The translations under genes and the position numbers were made by a program. Below, in pieces: positions 36,081-47,160 of a stretch of 64,000 bases of DNA (positions within the stretch are counted from its first letter, which is position 1; each line of letters begins with the position of its first letter). Under the pieces are notes generated by a model that worked only from the letters and a program-made list of their open reading frames with translations, ran no database searches and was not told where the DNA came from. Origin of the DNA: Symsagittifera roscoffensis (Eukaryota > Xenacoelomorpha > Acoela > Convolutidae); NCBI RefSeq assembly GCF_963678635.1, contig NC_087063.1, forward strand, positions 5,058,580-5,122,579. The letters run 5' to 3'.

Positions 36081-37387
36081 GGAATTTAGATATGAAAAAA
36101 TCCACCGACTCGTGGAGTAAGATAAGAGACCTGAGACACACTCTTATCCAATATCTCTTACAACAAAATCGCTTTGGAACGGGAGAAGATGAGACTATCG
36201 AAAGGGAAGAAGATGTTAGACGATATGTTGGAGTCATGCCCCTGTTAACCGATCTGAGCTTGGCTATGAGAACCGATCCCTTAGCACTGACCAGAGGAGT
36301 CACGGAGTTTGTGACAGTGATCTATGGACCAGCAGTCACGTTTGCGTTCCCTGATGTTAAGGTTGAAGCGTATAGGAGGTCGGTGCTGCACCTGAACCTC
36401 ATATCAGCAGTGGACGGTAGTGCACTGAACTGGTGTGAGCAGCACACATTGCGGGAGTTCATGAGTGAAGATCTTTTATTTTCGAAAATATCAGAGCCAG
36501 AGATGACAGTCATCAATTTTGGCGATCACTACCGTGATCGCATGGGAGAAGTAGAAAGAGGACACATCGAAGTGTTTCCGAAGCTTTGGAATCTGAGACC
36601 CTATGATAAAACGAATGGTGAGGTAACCAGAGTGCCTCGTCTCACTGCAGCATATCATAAAGCGAGAGAAGAGACGAAAGACTGGGGTGATTACGAGAAG
36701 CTGCCGGAGGCAATCCCTGACTTCCCTCTGATAAGAAGGATGTTGCTCGGAGCAGTCTCCGTGGTACAAACTCCTAGGCTGAGAGCATTCGAAACCAATG
36801 AAAGGAGAATAGGGGATTTCGTAGCAACGATGGATACATACTTTGTGGGAAGAAATGCCGCTGTGTTGCAGTACACGCGATTTGCTTATACGGATCAAGC
36901 GACGAGAAGGCGAACAAGCAACGCCGCGACTCTCAAGCCTGCAAGATTTGACGAGGATTGGGCGGGATTGGGCTTAGCGCCTATGAAGATGAGAGGCAGG
37001 ACCGAACTGCCTGAGGCCTCCTTGGTCCTGACTAGTGTGAAACCGGAGTTGACGGTAGTAGGAACGCTGCGAACGAGAACCTTCCTAGCACCCTTCGGTT
37101 GTGAGGAAATCAAAGTGGTCCATGGAGAAGAGGAAGATAGATCGGCCGGTACAATGATCATACCGAAGTTTGCGGGGGAACCGACAATGATAAGCAAGGA
37201 CCCTCGAGCTCAAAGAAAGATATGTCAGAAGGAGATGACGGACAGGGAGGAAGCCGTTAAATCGAAGAACCCATGCAACAAGATGCAAGTCAAGCTGGTG
37301 GGGAAGACGACAGGGCATCGACAGGAGGAGTATCCAGCCTGGATTTCAATATCTTCAGTGATCTTGAGAACAACGCGGATACGTTAG
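36050..37387 (+). CDS. Accessory ORF 3, unknown 445-residue protein
   Basis: The longest uninterrupted accessory frame. It is charged and helical at the start, with Leu/Tyr-rich and Arg-rich blocks. It has no signal peptide, no transmembrane segment, and no zinc or nucleotide-binding motif that I can name. Its first codons overlap the previous frame (36050-36080), so it may be a continuation by frame change. The C-terminal 60 residues are basic. Confidence 0.5.
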   Translation: MSRADESERVRNLDMKKSTDSWSKIRDLRHTLIQYLLQQNRFGTGEDETIEREEDVRRYVGVMPLLTDLSLAMRTDPLALTRGVTEFVTVIYGPAVTFAFPDVKVEAYRRSVLHLNLISAVDGSALNWCEQHTLREFMSEDLLFSKISEPEMTVINFGDHYRDRMGEVERGHIEVFPKLWNLRPYDKTNGEVTRVPRLTAAYHKAREETKDWGDYEKLPEAIPDFPLIRRMLLGAVSVVQTPRLRAFETNERRIGDFVATMDTYFVGRNAAVLQYTRFAYTDQATRRRTSNAATLKPARFDEDWAGLGLAPMKMRGRTELPEASLVLTSVKPELTVVGTLRTRTFLAPFGCEEIKVVHGEEEDRSAGTMIIPKFAGEPTMISKDPRAQRKICQKEMTDREEAVKSKNPCNKMQVKLVGKTTGHRQEEYPAWISISSVILRTTRIR

Positions 37388-37635
37388 AGACGACTGAGCC
37401 AGCGAATGAAGGCATTTAGACGCTGGAGCCTCCGTCAGCCTTTATGGAAATGAAACGGAATTTGCCGGAGAGCAGCTCTCCTGGCAATTCAAGAAATAAC
37501 GAACAAAGAACCCTCATGGAATCACCTAGAAGAAGAAGAATAGAGGGCTCAGCCAGAGTACCTTTCTTGGGAACGTTGCCCGAAGAAGAATAGGAAGTAC
37601 ATCACCGAGATCACGAAAGTAGGACGGGATGCAAA

Positions 37636-39210
37636 TTGGACAGAGTGGCGTTCATGGAAGAAGTCTGGACAGTGGTTCAGAGCTATGGGACCCAGTCCAT
37701 TCTGAAAACAGGTCTCAATCGACCCTTGATGCGGGAAGTCCTTGAAAAGCTTGATGAGTGTGAAGGGAGATTGAGTGAGTTGTTGATTGACTCAGCCACT
37801 GATGAAAGTGAAGCGAATTCTCCCATCAAGATGACACCGCAGGACGATAAAGGAGAGGTGGTGTATCTGTCAAGAGCCAGGAGAGGAACGATGCGATCGA
37901 AATTGGTGATTGATAAGATCAACGCGATGAAAATGAAGTTAGGCAGCAGAGTGATGCCGAGCATGCCGAGGAGAGTAGGAAAGACGAAGATGGATTCGGA
38001 GATATCGATGAAAGCTGTCAATTCAGCGAAAAGGAAACGAGTCGAAGAGGTCATGGATTTGGGACAAGATGATTATCAATTGCCTGGCACAGATAAAATG
38101 TTGACTGATATAGCGATGGTGCCACCCATTCTCATGGCGGGAATAAAATCAACAGGTTATAAATCCAAGAGGAGTGTCCGCACTCTGACTGGACCAACCT
38201 TAGAAATGGAAATACTCAGCCAATGTGGAGAGAGCACAATGAATGATTTTAAGCCATCTCCCATGAATCACGGAAAAGGAAATGTCGCAGGGCAACTAGT
38301 ACCAGTGGAACATAACCGACTGACAGTATCGGAGGCTGTTTCGATAGATGAATCCGCCGGTGGATACATGGAAATGTTGGAGTACCGAAACTCGGCTAGA
38401 GGGTATGTGATGGCTCTGGAAGACAAGAGTGCCATGGAGGGTTATCTGGAGACAATGTTGCAAGGCACCACCCTCAAGCAGAAGGCGTACGGGACTTTAG
38501 CGTCGTCTGAGATACAGGCAGAAACGATAGAGCAGTTGGTGAGCTTTCCATGGAAAGCAGTGGTGTTAAGGTACTTCGAAGAAGAGATGAGGACTGCGCC
38601 AAGAATACACGCTCTCATGGCAGTACCTTACGTAAGAAGAGAGTTATAACTGAGGTTTGCCTGGTGCATGATGGGACTGACTCACGAAGAATATGATTCA
38701 GAAGAAAGGAAGAGGTCAAAAGAAGAGAAGGTTTTCCTTATGACGAACCTGAGGGATCTTTTAGTCCAAGAGGGAGCAGCAGTAGCGTGTGCGAAGCGGA
38801 GAGACGCTCTCTGTTTCATTCGATTCATGATGGAGCAGATTTCAGTACCTGCATTGAACATTTGTGTTAAGATGCTGAGGGAAGGCGATGAGCGAGCGAA
38901 AGCCTTACTCATGCCAGCACTGCTGGATATGCAGCAAAGCAAACCGGTAAGGGTGAATATGAAAGAACGCGAGGAGTTGGAGCCCTTGAGAAAGATAGAC
39001 GAAGTCAGGAGATTCTCAAACAAGGAGCTGAGACTCACTAAAGAATCTATGGGGGCACTGCCGAAATCCAGTGAATACTGTGGACCGATCAAGAAAAAGT
39101 CGTACAACTACGTGTCCGGAATCATACGGATATCGTACAACCCTTTCCTAAGTGAAGACATACGCGATTGCTTCTTCGATTACGAGCAGGCAGTGTTGCT
39201 AAGATTCTAG
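37636..39210 (+). CDS. Accessory ORFs 4 and 5, unknown, same frame
   Basis: Two frames (37636-38649, 337 codons; 38668-39210, 180 codons) lie in the same reading frame, separated by one TAA at 38647-38649. Before 37636 the frame is also largely open, interrupted by TAG at 37417 and 37591. The proteins are charged, helical and Met/Glu-rich, with a basic segment around KSVRTLTGPT. The tail has NYVSGIIRISYNPFLSEDI. No family recognised. Confidence 0.45.
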
Positions 39211-39258
39211 ACGTCGAGAATTGTAACAATTAAGAGCGCAAATAATTCACAGACCAAA

Positions 39259-39846
39259 TTGGGACTGGTCTTGGAAGAAGAGGTGACTGCACCTTCCGTA
39301 CCAAAATCCGACAAAAGAGTGGAGTTTGGGTTGGGATTCTCAGATGAATTACTGAGAACGAGCTTGATGGCAGTGTGGGAATTGATGAGGCCATCATGGT
39401 GTCCTAGTCCCAACGCTGACTCGATATTACGGGCGACACAAGACGTGCAGAGGGAGCTGAATGTAGAATGTAACCTGCGTGACCTCAACATCATATATAA
39501 TGTGATGATAACGGCCCCTAGGAGCAACAGAGAAGATAAAGTGGAGTTGTCTGGCTGGGGACCAGAAGACTGGGTCAAACCTGGTAGCTGTCTGGTGGAA
39601 GTCTGTGGACTGGAAGGTCACGTTTGTGGAGGTCTGGACTGTGTGAAGTCCCTAGAGAAGCAACACAAGCAATTGACGGTATTGTTTGGAAACGTGGTGA
39701 TGAAAGCAAGAACGGAAATGGAACTGATAGCAGATTGCCATGGAGGAACCGAGGTGAATCTAGTGACTGCACTAGGATTCTACAGCATGTTTAGTTCTTT
39801 AGAGTCACTATTGAATCTAGAACAGAGACATGAGCAATCAGTGTAG
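39259..39846 (+). CDS. Accessory ORF 6, unknown, Cys-containing
   Basis: About 195 codons in the same frame as the previous ORF. A cysteine-rich patch (SCLVEVCGLEGHVCGGLDC) near the middle could bind metal or form disulfides, but it does not match a CCHC knuckle. No other family signal. Confidence 0.4.
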   Translation: MGLVLEEEVTAPSVPKSDKRVEFGLGFSDELLRTSLMAVWELMRPSWCPSPNADSILRATQDVQRELNVECNLRDLNIIYNVMITAPRSNREDKVELSGWGPEDWVKPGSCLVEVCGLEGHVCGGLDCVKSLEKQHKQLTVLFGNVVMKARTEMELIADCHGGTEVNLVTALGFYSMFSSLESLLNLEQRHEQSV

Positions 39847-39917
39847 AAGTATTCCCAGGAGTTCTGCAAACCGAGCAGAAACTCATAGGAAAATGGAGGG
39901 AAGCGATCGAGGCGGAA

Positions 39918-41143
39918 ATGAACATCAGACACAGTGAGATTCATTGTAGATCATCAGGAGCACGATATTTGGTGGATTCGACATTGGCTCCAAGGTGCAA
40001 GAGCAGATACCCGGTACATTTCGTAGCTGTGGATGTAAAGAGTACGAGAACGATCGTGGATCAAGCCGTCTCAGTGCCAAAGTGTGTGAGACGAACGAGA
40101 ATGTCCGAGAAATCTTACGAGTTGCTATGTAAGATGTTCTCAGCAGTTCCAGAGAGAACCAAGGAGGAGTTGGAATCGATACTGGGAAGGAAGTTCATGG
40201 GATACGTGAGCGGGAACTTCAGTGACTTTGAGAGACAGAAACAGAGAGGATCAACTGTTACAGATTACAAAACGGTAGACGAGAATGATGAAGTCCACCG
40301 AGTGATGATGGAAGTGGAACCATTACTGGAAGCTTCAGGAAAACGTAATTGGAGGAGCATCATGTTGACACATGACGAGTTTCCCTGCCACTGCTTGCTG
40401 CAGACCTGGTAGTATCCCAAGCGTAGTAATCTGGTGTTGATCTGGGACTCTGGAGAGCTGCTCTCCATAGGTTTACCAGACTCATCACAGCCCATAACAA
40501 TAGTGATAGGGGAGTTATGATGGCGATACGATGGCTGGAAGCTCATGTGAAAGAAAACAGTAGACAGGAGACACCGACGAGAGAACAGTTGCGGAAATTA
40601 GATTTTCTAAAAGATTTAGATCTTTTTGAGACAATGTGCAAGATTCTAAATATTCCGATGGAAGTGAATGGGCAGATACCCGGCAAGAAATGGGCAAGAA
40701 AACTATTGATGCCATGGTTCAGAGCTAACATGACTGCATGGTTGTACGAATATGCTAAAAAACATATGTCGAAGCACGGCAGAGTGTACAGTGAATATCA
40801 GCTGGACATCGGAGCAGGAGCTTTCAAGCAAGCTATCGTGACTCATCGGAATGCAGTGACCACCGTTGTGAAAAGAATTTCCAGGACAAGTGAACGTAGT
40901 GGAAAGGAGAAGGCAGAGATGTTGAAGGAAAATTTGGAGAGAAATGTGACGTTGTGCCTCCACAAAAGCTTCTGCAGGAACAGAAAATCTAACGTGGATC
41001 CCCTACCTTGTTGCAAACAGAGGGTACAAGAGCAGAAGTGTTGGAGGACTGCTTCCAACAGCGTCAGAATAGCTAATGATGTGTTTCAAGACACAGAAAC
41101 TGAAAGTGCAGAGTCAGTATCACAGGAAGAGATGGAACATTGA
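39918..41143 (+). CDS. Accessory ORFs 7 and 8, unknown
   Basis: Frames 39918-40412 (164 codons) and 40517-41143 (208 codons) are in different frames, with about 100 nt between. Both are basic and helical. The second is Lys/Arg-rich with several Cys and ends in an acidic Ser/Glu tail (TETESAESVSQEEMEH), which looks like a natural C-terminus. After it the DNA (41144-42540) becomes AT-rich and noncoding, with purine-rich gaaaaagaagaaaaaaagg near 41218 that might be a polypurine tract. Confidence 0.4.
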
Positions 41144-42321
41144 CAAATGGGCGAAAAACGAGATGCAAAAAGAGACGAAATTAGAAGAATTTTGAAGTTT
41201 TAGAACTTCTAAACGACGGAAAAAGAAGAAAAAAAGGAGTGATGAAGAAAAAGTTAAAACTCAGAATTGTTTTATGTGTGTGAAAAAACTCAAGTGGAAA
41301 CTAAGCAACCAAGTTGTAATTGAAAACTGAAACATTTAGTTGAGTTTTGAAAATGTTGCTCTAGAGACACTTACTTACTATTTATTTAGAAAGGTTTGAG
41401 TGAAAGAATATATTTAAATATTCCAGCCTGCATGACTGTTTTCAATCAGCTAGGAGAACTGATCACTTTGTGGTGACATGAAGGTCTTGTTTCATTGTTC
41501 TTTCTAACCACACAGTTTCTTAGTTTTAATATTCAGGACAATAACAAGCAAGATTTCCGAAGGGAAGAAGCATGGTAGGATAATTTTAGCTTGTTGGTTG
41601 GCAGGACTGTCCTGCAAACCAACACCTTTTAAATCTAGGAGAAAAAGTTTTTAATCAGGACATTGACATTGGAAGTCGGAAAAGATGTTTTATCTTAGGT
41701 CATATCCTCAATGTGCAGATTAATGAAAGAATTTGAAGGCTATAGTGATGTAGTATGATGCCATTTATATTCTGCAGTGAGTCGATATGACGTGGATAAA
41801 AGTAATTTCGTGCATTTTGTAAATTCTGTTCGATGACACTGTACCTATTTTACGAAAATTGCGCGATTCAATGAGGACATTGACCGGACTGTCCGGGGAG
41901 TATGTGACATTCGACCAGAATGGATCAAAATGCAGATTCAGCAGAATCGGAAATTTAGCAGCGAACCTTCCGAATTGACGGTTTTAAGCGATTAACGACG
42001 TTATTGGGACGATTAGTCAAACGATGAAGGTCGAGATATTCTGGTATTTTGAAATTTTAAAAATTCGAAGTATGACGTCATATTTCTGAAAAACGTCAGA
42101 AACGGCCATTTTGGCAGAAAACCGGAAGAAAAACACAGTAGCGATAGTAGCGATAGCGTGAACAACGAGAATTGTGCTTGAAAAACAACGACGAATTGCA
42201 AAAGTAGCAGAGACCGCTCCGAGTTGCAACTAGTGCGTCGCTACAATAGTTGCCAGGCCGCTGCGAGCAACGGCGAAGGGTGGAAAACCAGCCTTCCGGA
42301 AAGAGAATAAGAGCCTTATTT

Positions 42322-42350
42322 CCCCGGATTCAGGAATCCGGAGGGGTCTC
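42322..42350. repeat. Palindrome built on the CCGGATTC motif
   Basis: The sequence ccggattcaggaatccgg is an 8-bp perfect inverted repeat with a 2-base loop, and continues into ggaggggtct. It is the only CAATCCGGAGGGG-type motif at the 3' side of the large element, and the only one in palindromic form. Confidence 0.8.
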
Positions 42351-42543
42351 GGGACTGAACCTTTTATTAACTTATATAAACTTTTAACTTCCCTGTCATG
42401 TCCTGAGTTGTATTTAAATAACATCTGAATTCATTTTGCTAGGATGAGGAGCTAGGAGTTGGGGGAAAGGGTTGATCCATCTTCGATGGAGATGATGATT
42501 TTTATCTACTGAACAAAAACATAATAATTCAATAAATAGTAGT

Positions 42544-43566
42544 AGCCCTGATTTTAGGAGTAACCTCGTGGTCTGGGGATACTGAGACCCAGCCATGAGC
42601 TCACTATTTCTGCATGCAAACTATTTAATTTGATTGTTTTGACCGAAGCCGAAAGCAGTAACGTTTTTTGTGGATGGGTTGTTAGAAAGACCACCGAAAG
42701 TACTGGCTTGGTAGAGACGGTTAAAAACATGTAAAGCTCTGTTTAGACGTTAGCCAGTCGTCTTAGGACTTAGTTTTATTTTCCGTCGATATGTATCTTC
42801 CGGGCGAATGTTACAGTTGATACCGCAAAGACCCAAAAAGACTTAGGTATTTTAATGTGTGACAACTTTTCGTGGTCAGTAAATGCTGAAAATCGCAAAT
42901 CAAAAGCAATGGGAGCATTTTACAAAATTAAACAAAATATCTCAAAAAAACATCCTTAAAATCAAAATTAAACGTATACTGTAGATACATCGTACCAATC
43001 ATAAGCTATGCATCGCAAACATGGTATCCGAACAAAGCAGAATTAGGACAACTAGAAAGAGTACAAAAACGAGCGACATCTTGGATTACAAATAACTTCA
43101 AAATGAGTTATACTGAAAGACTGAAACTTTTAAAGCTCCTTCCACTCTCAATGTACTTTGAATTACACGACATATTGTTTTTAGTTTCACTACTAAAAAA
43201 ACATGACATTGATTTGAGTACAATTATTCATAAAAAACGAATCACGAACGAGACAAGCAACACGTGGTGAGATTGCTGTTCATGCAACAAGACTGAAAAA
43301 AAAGTCAAATGAAAATTATTATATACGTTCTAATACGCTATACAACTACTTTAGCCAAATTGTGGACTTCAGAAACCAAGATTACGACAGCCTGAAAATA
43401 TCTATAACAAACACGTATTGGAAATTCTTCAACAAAAAATTTGCAGAAATTAACTTGTGTATGTGGAGAACTCTTCGCTGGTGTGGAAACTGCAACCCAC
43501 CGGGAAAAATTATGAACTTATAAACGAGGGTTCAAAACCAATGGAGAAATCCTAAAGCCTACCCTC

Positions 43567-43628
<62 letters not shown>
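42544..43628 (+). pseudogene. LINE 3' end, copy 2, with (CTA)n tail
   Basis: The first ~670 bases match 24719-25365. This copy continues through the C-terminal RT region to a Cys-rich end (CMWRTLRWCGNCNPPGK), as in several LINE ORF2 proteins, and then a short 3' UTR. It ends in a CTA microsatellite (43567-43628), the simple-repeat tail typical of such LINEs. Frame changes make it inactive. Confidence 0.75.
43567..43628. repeat. (CTA)n microsatellite, about 20 units
   Basis: A perfect trinucleotide run immediately after the LINE 3' UTR. It is best explained as the LINE tail. Confidence 0.95.
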
Positions 43629-43870
43629 GAGATCTACTTTTTAATGGCGTTGAAACTGGGAAAGCAAATGTTCAAAAAGATGTCGGTATTATGATATCCA
43701 GTGAATGAAAAAAAGATATACAAATTAAATATGCTGCAAACAAGGCACTTAATGTTTTTTTTGATAAAAAGAAACTCTCTATAACTGCCCACGAAAACGA
43801 AAAACAACCTGAACTATGTTCCAGCTGCAAGATTCAAGTCTTATGTCTAAAATATTAAATGGTTATTACA
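43629..43870 (+). pseudogene. Short LINE RT C-terminal remnant
   Basis: An open stretch reads ...NVQKDVGIMISSE, the V..KDLGI.IS pattern found after the RT palm in LINE ORF2, then decays. It follows the (CTA)n tail directly. From here to about 44780 the DNA is AT-rich, with a cataataat-type low-complexity stretch at 44196-44236, and I see no gene. Confidence 0.4.
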
Positions 43871-44899
43871 GTTGCGAAATTGATGATTTGTTTGCATAGG
43901 AGAAACTCAAGCAACCAGATGAAAAAAATTTGAGCTTGGTAGACTAAATAAGAAATTAAGCGAGCAAAGCTCTTTCAATCGAACTGGTGCTCTGATGAAT
44001 CGACTACCAAAATGATCGAATATCGACTTTGGACGGGTCTTTGGATTGAAATCAGACTTCTGTGTTTTTTATGGAACTACTTCAATACGAATTAACTGCA
44101 ACAATAACACAGAAACTCGGAAGACAGGAACTGCAGTCAGAATCAACTTTATTGGAATAACATCCCTGGCCTTGATTAGTAACAATATTAAAAATGGTAA
44201 TCATAATAATCATAATAGTTATAATCATAATAATCATGTCACCGATATTGCCAACAGTTTGGCTTAACTAATAAATTCTTAACTTAAATGTACAAAAAGA
44301 TCGTTGGTCATAAAAAGCGTCCTTCACGTCATTAATCCAGAACTTAATGAATTGATGAATAAAAACCGCAATTGGTACTAACCCCATCTAAAAAATCTTT
44401 TTTTTTCTAATTTTTTTTGTTTTGACAATTTCGAGTATTGCTATTTTTCGGCTACCATGTAAGTTCAACCAAGATTTTTTTACTTTAGACAAGTTTTTTA
44501 AATCTAGAACTATAGCTTTAGTGTCAGCTCCCTACTTCAAAGCTCGTCGTGCGTATTTATTGCCGGCCTCTCTTTCCTAATCTACAGACTCTACAATGTG
44601 ATTGACTAATTGTTCCTAGCGGCCTGGTTAATTATATTTTAATTAAACTCCGATTTACCACTACCACTACAACACTGACTTATTTGTTGTCCTACGGGAG
44701 TTTCCGCTTCTCAGTATACCTCAATCATTCTGATGAGATGTCGGACCGTTTGGTCAACATTGATAGATGTGCATTCACACTAATCCCGTCTCTAAACCAC
44801 TATCGACATCAGTTCACTGGAAAAGGCGGATGTTAAAGATGTCACACAAAGTTTCAAGTTCCACGTCGTAAAGATTATTGGTGCATTAGTGATGCCGCG

Positions 44900-45900
44900 T
44901 ACCTTTTCCGATGAAAAAACCCACTGTGTATCCCGATGTTGCACCATAACGATGGGTGGTGAGTCGCTACTATAATCAATGGGCTTCTTTTTTTTCAGCC
45001 ATCTTCCTTTTTTTGTCTTCACCGATAATTTTTTCCAGAATTTGCGAAGCAATCCGCAACGACCATTATTCTGGATATTTGTTAACCATTCACTTTTTAC
45101 TGTTGATTTCCAGCGCTTCATCAAATTTTTTCAAAAGGATGTACTGCGTAAGGCACGCTGAACACATCCTTCATTCACCCTTGATCTGTACCAAAAAAGA
45201 GCGCAGCTTCTAAATTTTTGATGATTTCTATATCTGTTGGTTTCTGAAACCATCTATATTTAACTTTCCTGCTTGTGTCAATAATAATTTGTATATCCAA
45301 AACTGCCAGCATCATACACGTTTTCTCTACTGTGAATTGCAAACTGGGAAAACATAAATTTGCTGCCCGCGACGCTTCCTAAGGATCCCTTCACGAACCA
45401 TCTTTCTGATCATACCATGTTTCGTTGCACTTGATCGATTTTTGAATAACTGCCATGTTCAACAGTCTCTTCATGGTTTTCCCGATGCTGGTCGATTTTG
45501 CTCTTACAGCCCTATAAAATCTATACCAATTGCTTCTTTGAGTTGTGCTTTTGTATACAACTTCTTAACATCCATAGTTATTACGTTTTCCATGCGCTCA
45601 AGACTAAAACTCTCAAAGAAGTCTCTCGTTTCTAGTGAGTTGGTTTTGATGGTTGCGCTCTCAATTTTCTTGTGAAATTCCGCAAGAAAACTGTTCAGAA
45701 AAAATAGGAGCTTTCAGGCAAGGAGACGACCGGTCTCAATGGGATAATGATTTTGTGCACCTTCGCCAATCCATTAGTCCTGCCAGGTTGACCGCTAGTG
45801 GACCTCATCCTTGTGTAGAGATTCTCACTTGTTTTGTCTCCTTTCTTAATGGTCAACAGTTCCTTTTTAACTTTTTTTCCACAGAACAAACAATCCGTAT
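44900..45900 (-). pseudogene. Penelope-like element RT fragment
   Basis: On the minus strand, 45889-45695 reads GLAKVHKIIIPLRPVVSLPE, the hallmark early motif of Penelope-like RTs. A frame change at about 45695 leads to ITMDVKKLYTKAQLKEAI near 45570, matching the catalytic A motif (MDV.SLYT). Further decayed pieces to about 44900 include a basic helix (LEKIIGEDKKRK) before the expected endonuclease, which I do not find. Many stops; inactive. Confidence 0.65.
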
Positions 45901-46499
45901 GATCATTAAAAAAGAAAATAAATTGTTTTTTTTTAGTCCGATTCCGTCTGTGAGTTCAACAAACCTTAAAAATCTGCTGACAAGCGCACGATCTCTGAAA
46001 AAAACCTGCTGGCATTTGAGTAGACGATACCATCTCTGATCCTAAATCACGCGCTGCAGATTCTTTCATTTTCACATAAACGAAACTGTTTTCGCCACTA
46101 ATACATTCTTGCAGTAGTAAAAGATATTGTAGTTGTAAGCATCGTGAATTGATCTTCATAGCTTTCGTTCAAATCGTAGCTGATTTTTATCCTGTTTAAC
46201 ACATTTCTTCTGGACATTTTCTAAAAAATTCAGATTTTCTACATTGCATTGGGGTACCAGCAGTAGCTACTTTATATCATTACAGGAAAAGAATAGATTC
46301 AGTTCAGTCTTCGGTTTTGATAATAGCGAGCTTCTTTTCAACATTAACAGAACCTTTAAGTTTTTCTTGCAGCATTTTGTTATGATCCGGTTCATGTCTT
46401 CCGCTACTTCAATAACCAAATCCTTCTGTACGGCGACTTTCATTATCATCTTACGAGAGAAAATGAAGTTTTTTTCGTGAGTCTTGCATTGAAATAAAT

Positions 46500-47160
46500 G
46501 AGCACTACATCACACTCAAAAGAAGATTGCGCTCATCGCTCAATTGCTTAACACTCGACAAATTGAGTTGGAATTTAAGCATGTGTTCGTTGGTTGCAAT
46601 GAATTCAGCAAAATTGAAGCATAAAAGTAGGAAAAAAGTCTTGCATAAATCAGCAAATTCACTCATATAAACACTAAAGAACAGACTAGCAAGAATTGAT
46701 CCTTGGAGTACACCAACCATTTGTTACTATTGCCGAATTGGTTAAATCCCTACCGAATCTGACCTTTGGGATCTTTAAGACAAATAAAAAACTATCAATT
46801 TTTTTAATTGTCTTCTGATTCCAAGCTTGATTAATTTAGCTAAAAAGATTCCATGGTCAATGTTAGCAACGGCTTTTCTTAGGTAAATGAGTAAGGTCGA
46901 TTTGAATTTTGTTTTTAATGGACTGGTATAACTTGTCAATGAATAATTTCAACTGTGTGACTGATAAACTTTTTAAACGGCAATCATGTTTGGATTTGTG
47001 AAAAATTGATCGGAGATGTTGTAGCAGATATTTGAATAAACAGTTCTCAATTTTTTTTGAATTGAAAGGAAGAAGAATACATTCCTAGAATTCTCGTGGT
47101 CCAATTTGGAGGGCTTACTTCTTGTGAGAAGGCCTTTTTTTGGTTTTTTCAACAATCCTG
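46500..47160 (-). pseudogene. LINE RT fragment, minus strand
   Basis: Minus-strand pieces contain GVLQGSILASLFFSVYMSEF (46720-46640), the G.PQGS.L.P.LF..Y.N motif, preceded upstream by KAVANIDHGIFLAKL near 46870, the K.FD.V.H..L..KL motif. An earlier piece near 47100 fits the RT entry region poorly. Orientation is opposite to the other LINE fragments. The following 47161-48050 holds nothing I recognise. Confidence 0.6.

Larger units (their letters stand above)
25430..42540 (+). mobile_element. Large degraded Ty3/gypsy-like retroelement with accessory ORFs
   Basis: This block is more GC-rich than its surroundings. It holds, in order, a motif-rich noncoding part (25430-27340), pol remains (27341-31098), a macro-domain ORF (31132-31797), a noncoding spacer (31798-32216), about 9 kb of further ORFs (32217-41143) and a noncoding tail. 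I could not find a pair of LTRs, a primer-binding site, gag, a CCHC knuckle or a protease. The element is bracketed by two copies of the same LINE 3' fragment. Its limits are therefore approximate. Frame changes and stops throughout show it is inactive, or that the assembly carries indels. Confidence 0.7.

Noticed and set aside
39550-39660. CCHC zinc knuckle in accessory ORF 6
   Set aside because: Cysteine spacing (C..C..C...C) does not fit CX2CX4HX4C.
25430-42540. LTR pair for the large element
   Set aside because: I compared the noncoding ends by eye and found only the short shared motif, not a long direct repeat; LTRs may be lost or lie outside my assumed limits.
42013-42596. Small minus-strand ORFs in the 3' tail of the retroelement
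   Set aside because: Short, hydrophobic by composition, and without a supported start or family.
44792-45213. Overlapping ORFs of 60-110 codons on both strands
   Set aside because: They are best explained as decayed Penelope-like sequence and its shadows.
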